Notes: generated by a model not told the origin, from the letters alone. A stretch of DNA of 64,000 nt from Ferrovibrio sp041906005 (GCF_041906005.1 NZ_JAYRJY010000001.1:1426001-1490000), one strand, 5' to 3'; shown: positions 43,280 to 51,646, counted from the stretch's first letter. Numbers and translations are program-made.

Positions 43280-44992
43280 TCAGAACGTCTTGCCGGCGGC
43301 GAGCAGCAGATGCTCGACAACCGGCCCCAGCGCGAGCGCCGGGAAAAAGGTGAGACCGCCGACGATCAGGATCGTGCCCGCCAGCAGCAGGACGAACATC
43401 GGACCATGGGTGGGGAAACTGCCGCTTGAGGCCGGCGTCGCCTTCTTCGCCGCCAGTCCCCCGGCCATGGCGATGACCGGCACGATCATGGCGAACCGGC
43501 CCAGCAGCATCGTGATGCCCAGCGCGGTATTGTAGAAGACCGAGTTGGCGCTCAGGCCGGCGAAGGCACTGCCGTTGTTGCCGGCTGCAGAGGTGAAGCC
43601 ATAGAGCGCCTCGCTCAGGCCGTGCGGACCCGAGGACAGGAGCCCGGCCAGACCGGACTCGGTCACCAGCGCAATCGCCGTGCCGACCAGGATGGCAATC
43701 GGCGAGATCAGGATCGCCAGCACCGCCAGCTTGGCCTCACGCGCCTCGATCTTCTTGCCGAGATATTCCGGGCTGCGGCCGACCATCAGCCCGGCGATGA
43801 ACAGCGTCGCCACGATGAACAGCGCGATGCCATAAAAGCCCGCGCCCACGCCGCCGACGATCACTTCGCCCAGCATGATGTTGAGCATCGGGATCATGCC
43901 GCCCAGCGGCAGGAAGCTGGAATGCATGGCGTTGACCGCGCCGCAGGAGGCCGCCGTGGTGATCACTGCAAAGAGCGCGGACGTGAAGCTGCCGAAGCGG
44001 ACCTCCTTGCCCTCCATGTTGCCCATGGCCGGGTCGACCCCCAATGCGGTGAGCAGCGGATTTCCACCGGCCTCGACATGGCCCGCGATCAGAACGCCGG
44101 CGACGAACAGCAGCAGCATGGTGGCAAGAATCGCATACCCTTGCCGCTGATCCCTCACCATGCGACCGAAGACGTTGGTGAGCGCCGCGCCGATCAGGAA
44201 GATCAGCAGCATCTGCACGAAATTGCTTAAGCTGGTCGGGTTCTCGAAGGGATGCGCCGCATTGGCGTTGAAGAAACCGCCGCCATTGGTGCCCAGCATC
44301 TTGATCGCCACCTGGCTCGCCACCGGACCCTGCGCGATCACCTGCTGCGCGCCCTCCAGCGTCGTCGCCGTGGTGTAGACGTCGAAATTCTGCGGCATGC
44401 CCTGCCAGATCAGGAAAATGGCGGCAACGAACGCTATCGGCAGCAGCACACCCAGCGTTGCGCGGGTGAAATCAACCCAGAAATTGCCGACCGTCTTGGC
44501 CGATTTGCGGGCGAAGGCGCGGATCACCACAAGGGCAATCGCGATGCCGGTGGCCGCCGAGACGAAATTCTGCACCGTCAGGCCGGCCATCTGGCTGAAA
44601 TAGCTCATGGTGCCTTCGCCGCCATAGGCCTGCCAGTTGGTGTTGGTGACGAAGCTAACGGCGGTGTTGAAGGCCAGATCGCTCGGCACGGCGGGCAGAC
44701 CCTGCGGATTGAGCGGCAGCATGTCCTGCAGGCGCAGGATGGCGAACAGCAGCAGGAAGCCGGCGAGATTGAAGACCAGCATGGCAATGGCATAGGCCGA
44801 CCAATGCTGCTCGCGCCCATTGCCATCATGACCGGCGCTGACCCCGGCCAGTGCAAAAAGCGGCCGTTCGATGGGCCGCAGCCAGCCGATCTCGCCGCTG
44901 AACAGCCGCGTCATGTAGAGACCAAGGACAGGCGTGACGGCCAGAATGATGGCCAGATACAGGCCAAGCTGGAGATAGTCGTTCTGTGTCAT
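43280..44992 (-). CDS. kdpA: KdpA, potassium-translocating subunit
   Basis: 570 residues, about ten membrane helices and four pore-loop repeats with the selectivity-filter-like segments SFVTNTNWQAYGGE, LGTNGGGFFNANAAHP, VITTAASCGAVNAMHSSF and TSAAGNNGSAFAGLS. High-affinity potassium channel-like subunit of KdpFABC. Seven bases after kdpF. Confidence 0.98.
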   Translation of the reverse strand: MTQNDYLQLGLYLAIILAVTPVLGLYMTRLFSGEIGWLRPIERPLFALAGVSAGHDGNGREQHWSAYAIAMLVFNLAGFLLLFAILRLQDMLPLNPQGLPAVPSDLAFNTAVSFVTNTNWQAYGGEGTMSYFSQMAGLTVQNFVSAATGIAIALVVIRAFARKSAKTVGNFWVDFTRATLGVLLPIAFVAAIFLIWQGMPQNFDVYTTATTLEGAQQVIAQGPVASQVAIKMLGTNGGGFFNANAAHPFENPTSLSNFVQMLLIFLIGAALTNVFGRMVRDQRQGYAILATMLLLFVAGVLIAGHVEAGGNPLLTALGVDPAMGNMEGKEVRFGSFTSALFAVITTAASCGAVNAMHSSFLPLGGMIPMLNIMLGEVIVGGVGAGFYGIALFIVATLFIAGLMVGRSPEYLGKKIEAREAKLAVLAILISPIAILVGTAIALVTESGLAGLLSSGPHGLSEALYGFTSAAGNNGSAFAGLSANSVFYNTALGITMLLGRFAMIVPVIAMAGGLAAKKATPASSGSFPTHGPMFVLLLAGTILIVGGLTFFPALALGPVVEHLLLAAGKTF

Positions 44993-44999
44993 GGCCGCC

Positions 45000-45101
45000 T
45001 CAGAACGTCTCGGCCCGCAGCAGGGCGTAGACCAGATAGATGGCGAGCAGGAGCGCGATGCCCCCGCCCAGGATGAAGTCGAAGCTCAGGGAAGGACTCA
45101 T
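45000..45101 (-). CDS. kdpF: KdpF small membrane subunit
   Basis: 33 residues: MSPSLSFDFILGGGIALLLA, then IYLVYALLRAETF. The single helix and the final YALLRAE(T)F match KdpF (usually YALLRPERF). It stabilises the KdpABC complex. The stop is seven bases before kdpA. Missed by size-filtered gene callers. Confidence 0.9.
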   Translation of the reverse strand: MSPSLSFDFILGGGIALLLAIYLVYALLRAETF

Positions 45102-45114
45102 GGGCGTGGCGCTC

Positions 45115-45198
45115 CTATAGCCGTTCGCAGAACAGCGTGTAGGCGATGAAGCCGGCGAAGAGGCCGGCACCGAGGATGATGAAAATGAGATCGGACAT
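45115..45198 (-). CDS. 27-residue single-helix membrane peptide upstream of kdpF
   Basis: Reads MSDLIFIILGAGLFAGFIAY, then TLFCERL and TAG. One membrane helix with a short charged end containing CERL. Thirteen bases before kdpF, in the same direction and first in the operon. I recall similar unnamed peptides ending in ACERL in front of kdpF in other proteobacteria, so it is probably a conserved accessory component of the Kdp system; its function is not described to my knowledge. The start is a plain ATG at 45198 after a weak ribosome binding site (TTGGAGC). Confidence 0.7.
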   Translation of the reverse strand: MSDLIFIILGAGLFAGFIAYTLFCERL

Positions 45199-45271
45199 GG
45201 ACGGGCTCCAAGAGAGCCTATGGTCTAGTCCCGGTCCGCATTAAGCCGCCATGCGGGATGCGCCCGGGCGG

Positions 45272-45290
45272 CATAAGGATTCCATAAAGG
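45272..45290 (-). promoter_or_regulatory. KdpE-like direct repeat upstream of the kdp operon
   Basis: CATAAGG and CATAAAGG with an 11-base period (TTTATG-like on the minus strand), 74 bases upstream of the first kdp ORF. Two direct half-sites one helical turn apart are what OmpR/PhoB-class regulators such as KdpE bind. The sequence resembles the TTTAT-type KdpE box. No other gene occupies 45199-45471. Confidence 0.45.
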
Positions 45291-45471
45291 TGGCGTTTAT
45301 GGCTGTCATGCAACACGCCGCCACGGCCAGGCACCGAGACGACGGGTTCAGCGCCCAGAACCTTGCCGGATGCCGTGTTTTCAATATGTTGAACGAGATG
45401 CTCAGTGAAAATTGCGGCCCGGCATCTTTGATGGCCGCCTGAAGCTGCAATCTGGGGAAATGATTGGTTCA

Positions 45472-45990
45472 ATGAATCCCGCTATGCCTGCGACCACGCG
45501 CCATCCGAATCTCATGCGCTTCGAGCGGTTCCTCTGGGCCCTGCCGCTGGCCTATGCCGTGCACATCCCCGAGGAATTCCTCGCCGGCTTCCCGGACTGG
45601 ATGAGCCGGCACATGCATGCCGACATGGACAACCAGGGCTTCTGGCTCAACAACAGCCTGTTCATGGCGATCCTGCTTTCGCTGTCGCTGTGGGCCAGCC
45701 GCAGCCGGTCATCCCTGGCGGCCTTTGTCTTCCTGAGCTGGGCGAGCGGCAACCTGTTCTGGAATTTCATCTTCCATGTCGTCACCACGGTTTATGCCGA
45801 CAGCTATTCGCCGGGCCTGGTGTCGGCATCGCTGCTTTATTATCCCGTCGCGGTCTGGGCCGGCGTGCTCGCCATGCGCGACGGCCGGCTGGGCCTGCGG
45901 GGCGTTCTCGGCGCATTTGCCATCGGCGCCGGCCTGATGCTGTTCGTGATCTGGAGCGGCCTGTGGAATTTCAGGCTGCCCTTCGCGTGA
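45472..45990 (+). CDS. HXXEE-domain membrane protein
   Basis: 172 residues from ATG 45472 (ATG 45460 also possible). Membrane protein with about five hydrophobic segments. The defining motif is in LPLAYAVHIPEEFLAGFPDW (HIPEE), followed by further conserved acidic/His positions (HADMDNQGFW, NFIFHVVTT). HXXEE proteins resemble hydrolase- or transporter-like membrane folds of unknown function. Divergent from the kdp operon. Confidence 0.85.
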   Translation: MNPAMPATTRHPNLMRFERFLWALPLAYAVHIPEEFLAGFPDWMSRHMHADMDNQGFWLNNSLFMAILLSLSLWASRSRSSLAAFVFLSWASGNLFWNFIFHVVTTVYADSYSPGLVSASLLYYPVAVWAGVLAMRDGRLGLRGVLGAFAIGAGLMLFVIWSGLWNFRLPFA

Positions 45991-46015
45991 ACGCGGCCCT
46001 CACTCGGCCCCGCGT

Positions 46016-46591
46016 TCACTCAGGCCCGCGTCCCAGCCACACCACATCGCCGGGGTTTTCGCCCTTGCGTGCGCCGCGCTCGGCGGCGCCGGGCAGCGGC
46101 GTGAGCGGCAGGTAGACCAGCAGCAGGGCCTCGCCGTTTTCCGTGCGTGTCGGCAGGCCAAGGCGCCCCACCTGCACGCTGGTGAATTCAAACAGCACGC
46201 GGCCGAGATACCAGACCGGCATGCCCTCATCGAGCGCCTGATGAATGATGGCATAGCGGGCTTCGCGTATTTCCGGCGCGGCATAATACAGCACCGGCTT
46301 GCCGCGCGGATTTTCGTGAAACAGGAAGGTGAGTTCCTCGCCCACCACGCCATAGCTGAGATGGCGCGCGGCATCGCGGCGGAAGGTCATCGTCCAGGGC
46401 AGCAGGTCGGCGGGGATCAACGCCGGCGCCAGGGCATGCAGGCCGGGCAGGCCACTCTCTTCCCCCGCCAGGCCACGCCAGCGCGACAGCATCAGTCGCG
46501 CCGCCGCCGGCAGGGCCTGATCGGGCGGAACCATGGTATCGCTGTCGCTTTGCACCGGTGTCTTCCCGTTTGCCAGTTGGCGGTCTCGCAT
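46016..46591 (-). CDS. PAS_5 (PF07310-type) protein
   Basis: 191 residues. Family pattern: LMLSRWRGLAGEESGLPGLHALAPALIPADLLPWTMTF, then DAARHLSYGVVGEELTFLFHENPRGKPV and LGRVLFEFTSVQVGRLGLPTRTENGEALLLVYLPL. Presumed sensory or adaptor protein without an output domain. Fifty-two bases upstream of this gene another PAS_5 gene ends, so the two may be co-transcribed. Part of a set of three in this window. Confidence 0.75.
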   Translation of the reverse strand: MRDRQLANGKTPVQSDSDTMVPPDQALPAAARLMLSRWRGLAGEESGLPGLHALAPALIPADLLPWTMTFRRDAARHLSYGVVGEELTFLFHENPRGKPVLYYAAPEIREARYAIIHQALDEGMPVWYLGRVLFEFTSVQVGRLGLPTRTENGEALLLVYLPLTPLPGAAERGARKGENPGDVVWLGRGPE

Positions 46592-46643
46592 GGCGGCGGT
46601 TCAGACTAGCACGAATGCCGCGCGCACCACCGTATGGATTGCC

Positions 46644-47195
46644 TCATCCCGCCACTTCGAACGGCCCGTGCTTCACCTTGACGCCCGGTTCGGGCGGCAG
46701 CAGGCGGATCGGGCCGGCGCGGGTGTCGCTTGCCGTCAGGGTCTCGACGATGATGGTGCATTCCACCGCCGTCGCGCCGTCGGCCAGAGGCAGCACCAGG
46801 CGTTCGGCGGTGATCACGTTATCGGGCTCGCCGGGTTCCAGCGGCGGCAGGGTATAGACGCTTTTGCAATAGACCGGCTTGCGGCGCTGGATCACCTCGG
46901 CCAGAAGGTCGCGCATGTAATGGGTGTAGACCGGATCGGCAAGTTCGGTGAAGGCACGGGCATCCAGGCCCTCGGGCAGGGTGCGGAACCAGCGCGCGAT
47001 CTCGTGACCGCAGAGGCGGAAACGGCCGAGATCGAAATTGCCGCGGTTCACCTCGGCGATGATCATATGCGGCAGGATGATGCGCGGAATCGTCGCCGCA
47101 TCGATCAGGCGGAAATCGGGGATGTTGACCGGATGCGGCAGCGCGCGCCAGTAATCGCGCGCCGCCTGCAGCACCGGATTGGCAGCCAGCAGCAT
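46644..47195 (-). CDS. PAS_5 (PF07310-type) protein
   Basis: 183 residues. QAARDYWRALPHPVNIPDFRLIDAATIPRIILPHMIIAEV, then FDLGRFRLCGHEIARWFRTLPEGLDARAFTEL is the classical PAS_5 order. The end (TIIVETLTASDTRAGPIRLLPPEP) is conserved-looking but unassigned. Located just downstream of the HNH nuclease gene and upstream of its paralogue. Start at ATG 47195. Confidence 0.82.
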   Translation of the reverse strand: MLLAANPVLQAARDYWRALPHPVNIPDFRLIDAATIPRIILPHMIIAEVNRGNFDLGRFRLCGHEIARWFRTLPEGLDARAFTELADPVYTHYMRDLLAEVIQRRKPVYCKSVYTLPPLEPGEPDNVITAERLVLPLADGATAVECTIIVETLTASDTRAGPIRLLPPEPGVKVKHGPFEVAG

Positions 47196-47280
47196 GGGGC
47201 CTCGGCGGACGGGGGTCTGTCTTGCCCGAAGCTATGCCCGCTTTGCCGCCCCGGCGGGAGGTTGAGAATCGGATATGTGG

Positions 47281-48306
47281 TTAGGCCACAGCCTTAAATT
47301 GTTCAAAACGAAGCGCCAAACGATCCCGATCAGGCAAATCTGCGTCACGCGATGGCTTGTTAATATACCCTCCATGCAGATCCTTGAGCGCTTCGAGCAT
47401 AGGCCCATCTTCCAACATCAATAATTTCTCAGAAACATGAATTTTAAAGTCAGGGTCAATCCCGATTAGATGTGCATCGAAGGCTGCATGGTGGATTTTC
47501 GACAGCGGTATGCCGTTTGTAACCACGGGCTGCCCAAGTTTCTCATGTGCATCTGGAACAATATGGGCCGCATCCAAAAGAATTGGTTCCGGCAATCGAG
47601 AGAGCGCACAACGTCCTTTATATGCATCAATAACTGCCGCACGGAATGATGCTTGATGTAGTCGTTGCTTAACCGACCGCAGAGCATATCGCCGCTCCGA
47701 TGCAGTATGTGGCAGAGCAAGGCTCGTTTGATTTACATCCCCAAAGGCAATTCTAGCCGTATGCGTCTTTGCATCCCACCCAACGATGAAGGCGGGAACG
47801 ATCGCGTGATAGAATCCTGGAGCAAATCCAAGGAAATAAATAATTGGAATCTGAGCATCCATTGCCTCTCGTAGCCAACGATTGTCTGCAGCTTCCGGAT
47901 CAGTCCCCATAAAAGCGTATTCCACAACCTCGTCGCTCTGATAAATTTTCCGCTGCACACTGCGCTGGTCGTCGTACCAGACCTTCCTGCCAGGACGAGG
48001 AAATACCGTTCTAATGGAAAGCAGATATTTCATTTGTTTTGGCTTAAAGATGCCACGTTGAGGGTTTACGAGAGGAATGCGCTGACCTTCATATTCCAAC
48101 CCCGCAGCAATATGTTCATTGGTAATTTGCCCATGGATTTGGGTAAGCAATTGCACATGCTCGAAGACTTTAAGCCGCAATGCAAAGTCCGGATCATTAG
48201 TTGGAACAGAGAGCAATCTCTGCGGATCAACTAAACCCCATCCTATGCTTGCTTCTTCAAAGCCTTTGTTATTAGCCACAGCTTGCCAATTTGTTTTGCG
48301 TCCCAA
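47281..48306 (-). CDS. HNH endonuclease, restriction-enzyme-like (COG3440-type)
   Basis: 341 residues from TTG 48306, no ribosome binding site obvious, so the start is uncertain. The C-terminal half holds the HNH core: YKGRCALSRLPEPILLDAAHIVPDAHEKLGQPVVTNGIPLSKIHHAAFDAHLIGI, with the catalytic His in DAAHIVP and NGIPL...HHAAFD as the second half. The N-terminal half (QRGIFKPKQMKYLLSIRTVFPRPGRKVWYDD) is typical for this predicted restriction group. The gene is visibly AT-richer than neighbours, with rare-looking codons, suggesting horizontal acquisition. No methyltransferase is adjacent. Confidence 0.85.
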   Translation of the reverse strand: MGRKTNWQAVANNKGFEEASIGWGLVDPQRLLSVPTNDPDFALRLKVFEHVQLLTQIHGQITNEHIAAGLEYEGQRIPLVNPQRGIFKPKQMKYLLSIRTVFPRPGRKVWYDDQRSVQRKIYQSDEVVEYAFMGTDPEAADNRWLREAMDAQIPIIYFLGFAPGFYHAIVPAFIVGWDAKTHTARIAFGDVNQTSLALPHTASERRYALRSVKQRLHQASFRAAVIDAYKGRCALSRLPEPILLDAAHIVPDAHEKLGQPVVTNGIPLSKIHHAAFDAHLIGIDPDFKIHVSEKLLMLEDGPMLEALKDLHGGYINKPSRDADLPDRDRLALRFEQFKAVA

Positions 48307-48667
48307 CGATCATCGTAATGTCCGCCATCGATATTTGTATGGCAACCTTGAATTTTGTGCTGGCAGCCTCAGTTCAATATAGCCGCTCTTGCCCATCGTG
48401 AATCCGCCGTGTTTCTTCCGCCTGGCGCAGACGTGGACCAGACAGGACGGGCCAGTTCACGCCGCCCGCTTTGGCAACGATTGGCCGGTTCTGGCGATCA
48501 TTGGCGATAGTTGTCGATAATTGTCGAGAATTGGCGAGGTCTGGCCGGCGCCCGGCCGCCAGCCGCCCCGGCCTGGATGCGCGTTGGCCCGGATCGATCA
48601 AGGCAGATCAGCCACTTAAGCCGGCACGCCCCACCAGCCAGGCCGCAACCGCGCCTGAAACGCCGCC
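48307..48667. other. 361-base gap between HNH nuclease and PHA depolymerase genes
   Basis: No gene seen. Includes the AT-rich 5' flank of the nuclease gene and the 10-base repeat array at 48471-48550; composition returns to GC-rich at about 48420, a likely edge of the acquired segment. Confidence 0.5.
48471..48550. repeat. 10-bp imperfect tandem repeat array
   Basis: Eight consecutive ten-base units: TTGGCAACGA, TTGGCCGGTT, CTGGCGATCA, TTGGCGATAG, TTGTCGATAA, TTGTCGAGAA, TTGGCGAGGT, CTGGCCGGCG. The middle five are the best conserved (TTGKCGAKAA). The period is close to one DNA helical turn. Confidence 0.85.
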
Positions 48668-49900
48668 TTATTCGCTGGCAAGGATGGTGTTGCGCAGGAT
48701 CGGGTAGATCTGGTTGTTCCAGCGTTTGCCGCTGAACACGCCGTAATGGCCCACGCCGGCCTGCATGTGGTGGCGCTTCCGATAGGGCCGCAGGCCCGTG
48801 CACAGGTCATGTGCCGCCATGGTCTGGCCGATGGCGCAGATGTCGTCGCGCTCGCCCTCCACGGTGAGGAGCGAGGTGCGCTTGATCAGGCCGGGATTGA
48901 CGGGCTTGCCGCGATAGGTGAGTTCGCCTTTTGCCAGGCGATGCTCCTGGAACACCCATTGCACGGTCTCGAGATAGAATTCCGCCGTCAGGTCGAGCAC
49001 GGCGAAATACTCGTCGTAGAAATCCTTGGTCTTGGCGGCCTGCTCGAAATCGCCCTGCCACAGATGCTGGAACAGCTCGACATGCGCCTTCACATGGCGG
49101 TCCATGTTCATGCTCATGAAGGCCGTGAGCTGCACGAAACCGGGATAGACCCGGCGGCCAACGCCGGGCAGCCCGGGCGGCACCACCGAGATCAGCCTGC
49201 TCTCGAACCAGTCGATGGGATTCTCCATCGCCAGGTCGTTCACCTTGGTCGGGTTGATGCGGGTGTCGATCGGCCCGGCCATCAGCGTCATCGAGCGCGG
49301 CTGCGCCTTGTGGCCCTGCTCGGCCATCACCGAAACGGCGGTCAGCGCCTGCACGCAGGGCTGGCACACCGCCACGATATGGCCGCCGGGGCCGATCACG
49401 GTCAGGAATTCGATCAGGTGGTCGACATAATCCTCGAAGCCGAAGCGGCCGGCGCTCAAGGGGATGTCGCGCGCATTGTGCCAGTCGGTAATAAAGACGT
49501 CGTGGTCGGGCAGCAGCGTCGCCACCGTGTCGCGCAGCAATGTGGCGAAATGGCCCGACAGCGGCGCCACGACAAGAACGCGCGGCTGTTCGGTGGCGAT
49601 GTCCTTTTTGAAATGCAGCAGGGTGCCGAACGGCGTGACATGCGCGGGTTCTTCGGTCACCGCCACGTCGCGGTTGCCCACGGTCACATTGGTGATGCCA
49701 TAGGGCGGGCGGCCGTGGCTGAGGCCGGCGCGGGCCAGCATCTCGGTGGCGGCGGCCATGCCGCGCAGCAGCGGGTTTTGCCCGGCCGCATGGTGCAGGC
49801 CCGGCAAAACCTGTTCGGCCATGCGGCGCAGGGGCGCCATCAGGTCGGCCTGGGTCTGGTAGGCCAGGTAAAGCATCGCGCTGGGGTCAGCCTTGGTCAT
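48668..49900 (-). CDS. phaZ: Intracellular polyhydroxyalkanoate depolymerase
   Basis: 410 residues from ATG 49900. Cytosolic PHB/PHA depolymerase of the PhaZ family (PHB_depo_C): LLHFKKDIATEQPRVLVVAPLSGHFATLLRDTVATLLPDHDVFITDWHNARDIPL, the nucleophile region IVAVCQPCVQALTAV with Cys in place of Ser (GxCxxC-like, usual for this group), and RDDICAIGQTMAAHDLC plus AGVGHYGVFSGKRW with catalytic Asp and His. Mobilises carbon storage granules. Divergent from a GST gene. Confidence 0.93.
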   Translation of the reverse strand: MTKADPSAMLYLAYQTQADLMAPLRRMAEQVLPGLHHAAGQNPLLRGMAAATEMLARAGLSHGRPPYGITNVTVGNRDVAVTEEPAHVTPFGTLLHFKKDIATEQPRVLVVAPLSGHFATLLRDTVATLLPDHDVFITDWHNARDIPLSAGRFGFEDYVDHLIEFLTVIGPGGHIVAVCQPCVQALTAVSVMAEQGHKAQPRSMTLMAGPIDTRINPTKVNDLAMENPIDWFESRLISVVPPGLPGVGRRVYPGFVQLTAFMSMNMDRHVKAHVELFQHLWQGDFEQAAKTKDFYDEYFAVLDLTAEFYLETVQWVFQEHRLAKGELTYRGKPVNPGLIKRTSLLTVEGERDDICAIGQTMAAHDLCTGLRPYRKRHHMQAGVGHYGVFSGKRWNNQIYPILRNTILASE

Positions 49901-49980
49901 GCAGTCCGATCGGCCGGGTGTCGGCCCGGCACGAAATTCCGGCGCTCCCCCCATGGCAGGCCGGTTGCAAAAAAAGCTAA

Positions 49981-49996
49981 TGCAGTTTTTGCTGCA
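49981..49996. promoter_or_regulatory. TGCAG...CTGCA palindrome in the phaZ-GST intergenic region
   Basis: TGCAG-TTTTTG-CTGCA lies about 80 bases before both divergent genes, inside an AT-rich tract. PhaR regulators of PHA metabolism bind TGC/GCA-rich inverted repeats, so this is a candidate PhaR site. Site seen, factor inferred. Confidence 0.35.
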
Positions 49997-50073
49997 ATGC
50001 GAGATATATGTATGCACCGCACAGGCTGGACTTTCGGCGAAGCCCGTGCCAGCCGCCGCCGGGGGGAACGGGA

Positions 50074-50730
50074 ATGTCCAGGGCCACACTCACCATCAGC
50101 AGCAAGAATTACTCCTCCTGGTCGCTGCGCGGCTGGCTGCTCTGCCGCATGGCCGGGCTGGATTTCGAGGAAAAGCTGCTGTCCAGCGACGACCCCTCCA
50201 CCCGGGCCGAACTTTTGCTGCTCTCGCCCAGCTTCCTGGTGCCCAGGCTGACCCATGGTCAGATCTCGGTGTGGGACACGCTGGCGATCGCCGAATACCT
50301 GCACGAGATCGCGCCCCAGGCCGGGCTGATGCCCACCGACCAAGTGCAGCGCGCCCATTGCCGCGCCATTGCCGGCGAGATGCATTCGGGTTTCTACAAT
50401 CTGCGCTCGGCCTTGCCGATGAACCTGAAGGCGCATTATCCCGGCTTCAAGATCTGGGCCGGCGCCCAGGCCGATATCGATCGCGTGATCACCATCTGGC
50501 GCGACTGCTTCACCGCCTATGGCGGGCCGTGGCTGTTCGGCGCCAAACCCTGCCTGGCCGACGCGATGTATGCGCCGGTCTGCACCCGCTTCCTCACCTA
50601 CGACGTGAAGCTGGATCCGGAATGCCGCGCCTATTGCCAGACCGTCATGGCCTGGCCGGTGATGCGCGACTGGGTGGAGGCGGCCAAGGCCGAGCCGGAG
50701 GAACTCGACGAGCTCGACGTCGAGTTCTGA
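50074..50730 (+). CDS. Glutathione S-transferase family protein
   Basis: 218 residues from ATG 50074 with a GGGAACGGG ribosome binding region. Thioredoxin-like N-domain: LTISSKNYSSWSLRGWLLCRMAGLDFEEKLL (Ser-rich active-site region SSWS), SPSFLVPRLTHGQISVWDTLAIAEYL with the cis-Pro and glutathione-binding Asp/Ser region; helical C-domain GPWLFGAKPCLADAMYAPVCTRF. Substrate unknown. Tail is acidic (EELDELDVEF). Confidence 0.9.
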   Translation: MSRATLTISSKNYSSWSLRGWLLCRMAGLDFEEKLLSSDDPSTRAELLLLSPSFLVPRLTHGQISVWDTLAIAEYLHEIAPQAGLMPTDQVQRAHCRAIAGEMHSGFYNLRSALPMNLKAHYPGFKIWAGAQADIDRVITIWRDCFTAYGGPWLFGAKPCLADAMYAPVCTRFLTYDVKLDPECRAYCQTVMAWPVMRDWVEAAKAEPEELDELDVEF

Positions 50731-50749
50731 ATAAGTCTGCCGGTGGCGG

Positions 50750-51646
50750 CTATGCGGCGCCGCCGCCATGGCGCGACACGAAACTGCGCAGCCGATGCAG
50801 CGCCGGCGCCGCGATCGGATCGCGCCCGTTCAGCATCAGCACCAGGGCAGGCCGGCTGATCTCCAGCCTGCCGGCCAGGTCGTCGATGCTGATCTGCGCG
50901 ACCCGGCAGGCATCGCTCACCACGCTCAGGCCGTTATTGTCGAGATAGAAATTGCCGTCTTCCTCGCGCACATGCAGGCTGCCCTTGGGCAGCGACGGCG
51001 CGACATGGCCCGATGCGTGACCGGCAGCAGGACTGGCCGCGCGGACACTTGCCGGGCGCGGAGCCGCACGCGGCGTCGTCATTTGCGGCGCTGCCGGCGC
51101 GGCCGCGCTGAAATCATCCAGCGCCAGCGCGGTTGGCCTGGTGAAATCGTCCAGGCCAAGGCTGTGACTGACCTGTTCCTTCAACATGTCGCTCAAACTC
51201 TGCAGCCGCGCCGGATCAAGCGGCACGAGGTCGAAGCGCGCGGCATTCTCGCCATGGAAGGCGCGGATTTCATCCAGCCTGTGCAGCCGGCGAGCCAGCA
51301 CCGGCTTGCTGCCCAACGGCCAGGGCTTGCCGCTATCGGCCATGCGCGCAAGAAAGGCCCGCGTAGCCTCGATTTCCAGCTGCAGGACACCCCAGCGCAC
51401 CTGCGCAAGGTTTTTCGCCTGGGCTTCCTGCTTTTCCGGTTCGAAATCGCCCAAGCGCGATTCAACCAGATCGATGAAGACCTGAAACTGGTCCAGCTTT
51501 TCCAGCAGGGTCCGGAAGTCGCCGAAGCGATCCGACATGCCGGCACTGGAAAAGGCCTTCGCGATTTCCTGTGCCTGGCGTTCGACCTGCGCGACCAGCG
51601 CCAGGGCAGCGGCGCGGGTATCGGTTTTCTTCTGGCTGGTCTGCAC
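50750..51646 (-). CDS. Unrecognised regulator-like protein A (helical domain plus Xre-like C-terminus)
   Basis: 298 residues from GTG 51646 with CGGAG ribosome binding site. Residues about 10-180 are helix-rich (VAQVERQAQEIAKAF, DRFGDFRTLLEKLDQFQVFI, SGKPWPLGSKPVLARRLHRLDEI). A Pro/Ala linker (about 190-230) joins a C-terminal domain of about 75 residues: HVREEDGNFYLDNNGLSVVSDACR, then ISIDDLAGRLEISRPALVLMLNGRDPI, which looks like a Cro/CI-type helix-turn-helix. Clear tandem paralogue of the next gene. Not a family I know; DNA-binding regulator is an inference. Confidence 0.7.
   Translation of the reverse strand: MQTSQKKTDTRAAALALVAQVERQAQEIAKAFSSAGMSDRFGDFRTLLEKLDQFQVFIDLVESRLGDFEPEKQEAQAKNLAQVRWGVLQLEIEATRAFLARMADSGKPWPLGSKPVLARRLHRLDEIRAFHGENAARFDLVPLDPARLQSLSDMLKEQVSHSLGLDDFTRPTALALDDFSAAAPAAPQMTTPRAAPRPASVRAASPAAGHASGHVAPSLPKGSLHVREEDGNFYLDNNGLSVVSDACRVAQISIDDLAGRLEISRPALVLMLNGRDPIAAPALHRLRSFVSRHGGGAA

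Noticed and set aside
45218..45472. ORFs on both strands between the kdp operon and the HXXEE gene
   Set aside because: No ribosome binding sites, no motifs, and the stretch contains the likely kdp control region.
48304..48400. Protein-like reading (GGHYDDRWDAKQIGKLW) in another frame just upstream of the HNH gene
   Set aside because: Considered as a frameshifted N-terminus or remnant gene, but it overlaps the well-supported HNH start region and cannot be joined to it without two indels; likely chance.
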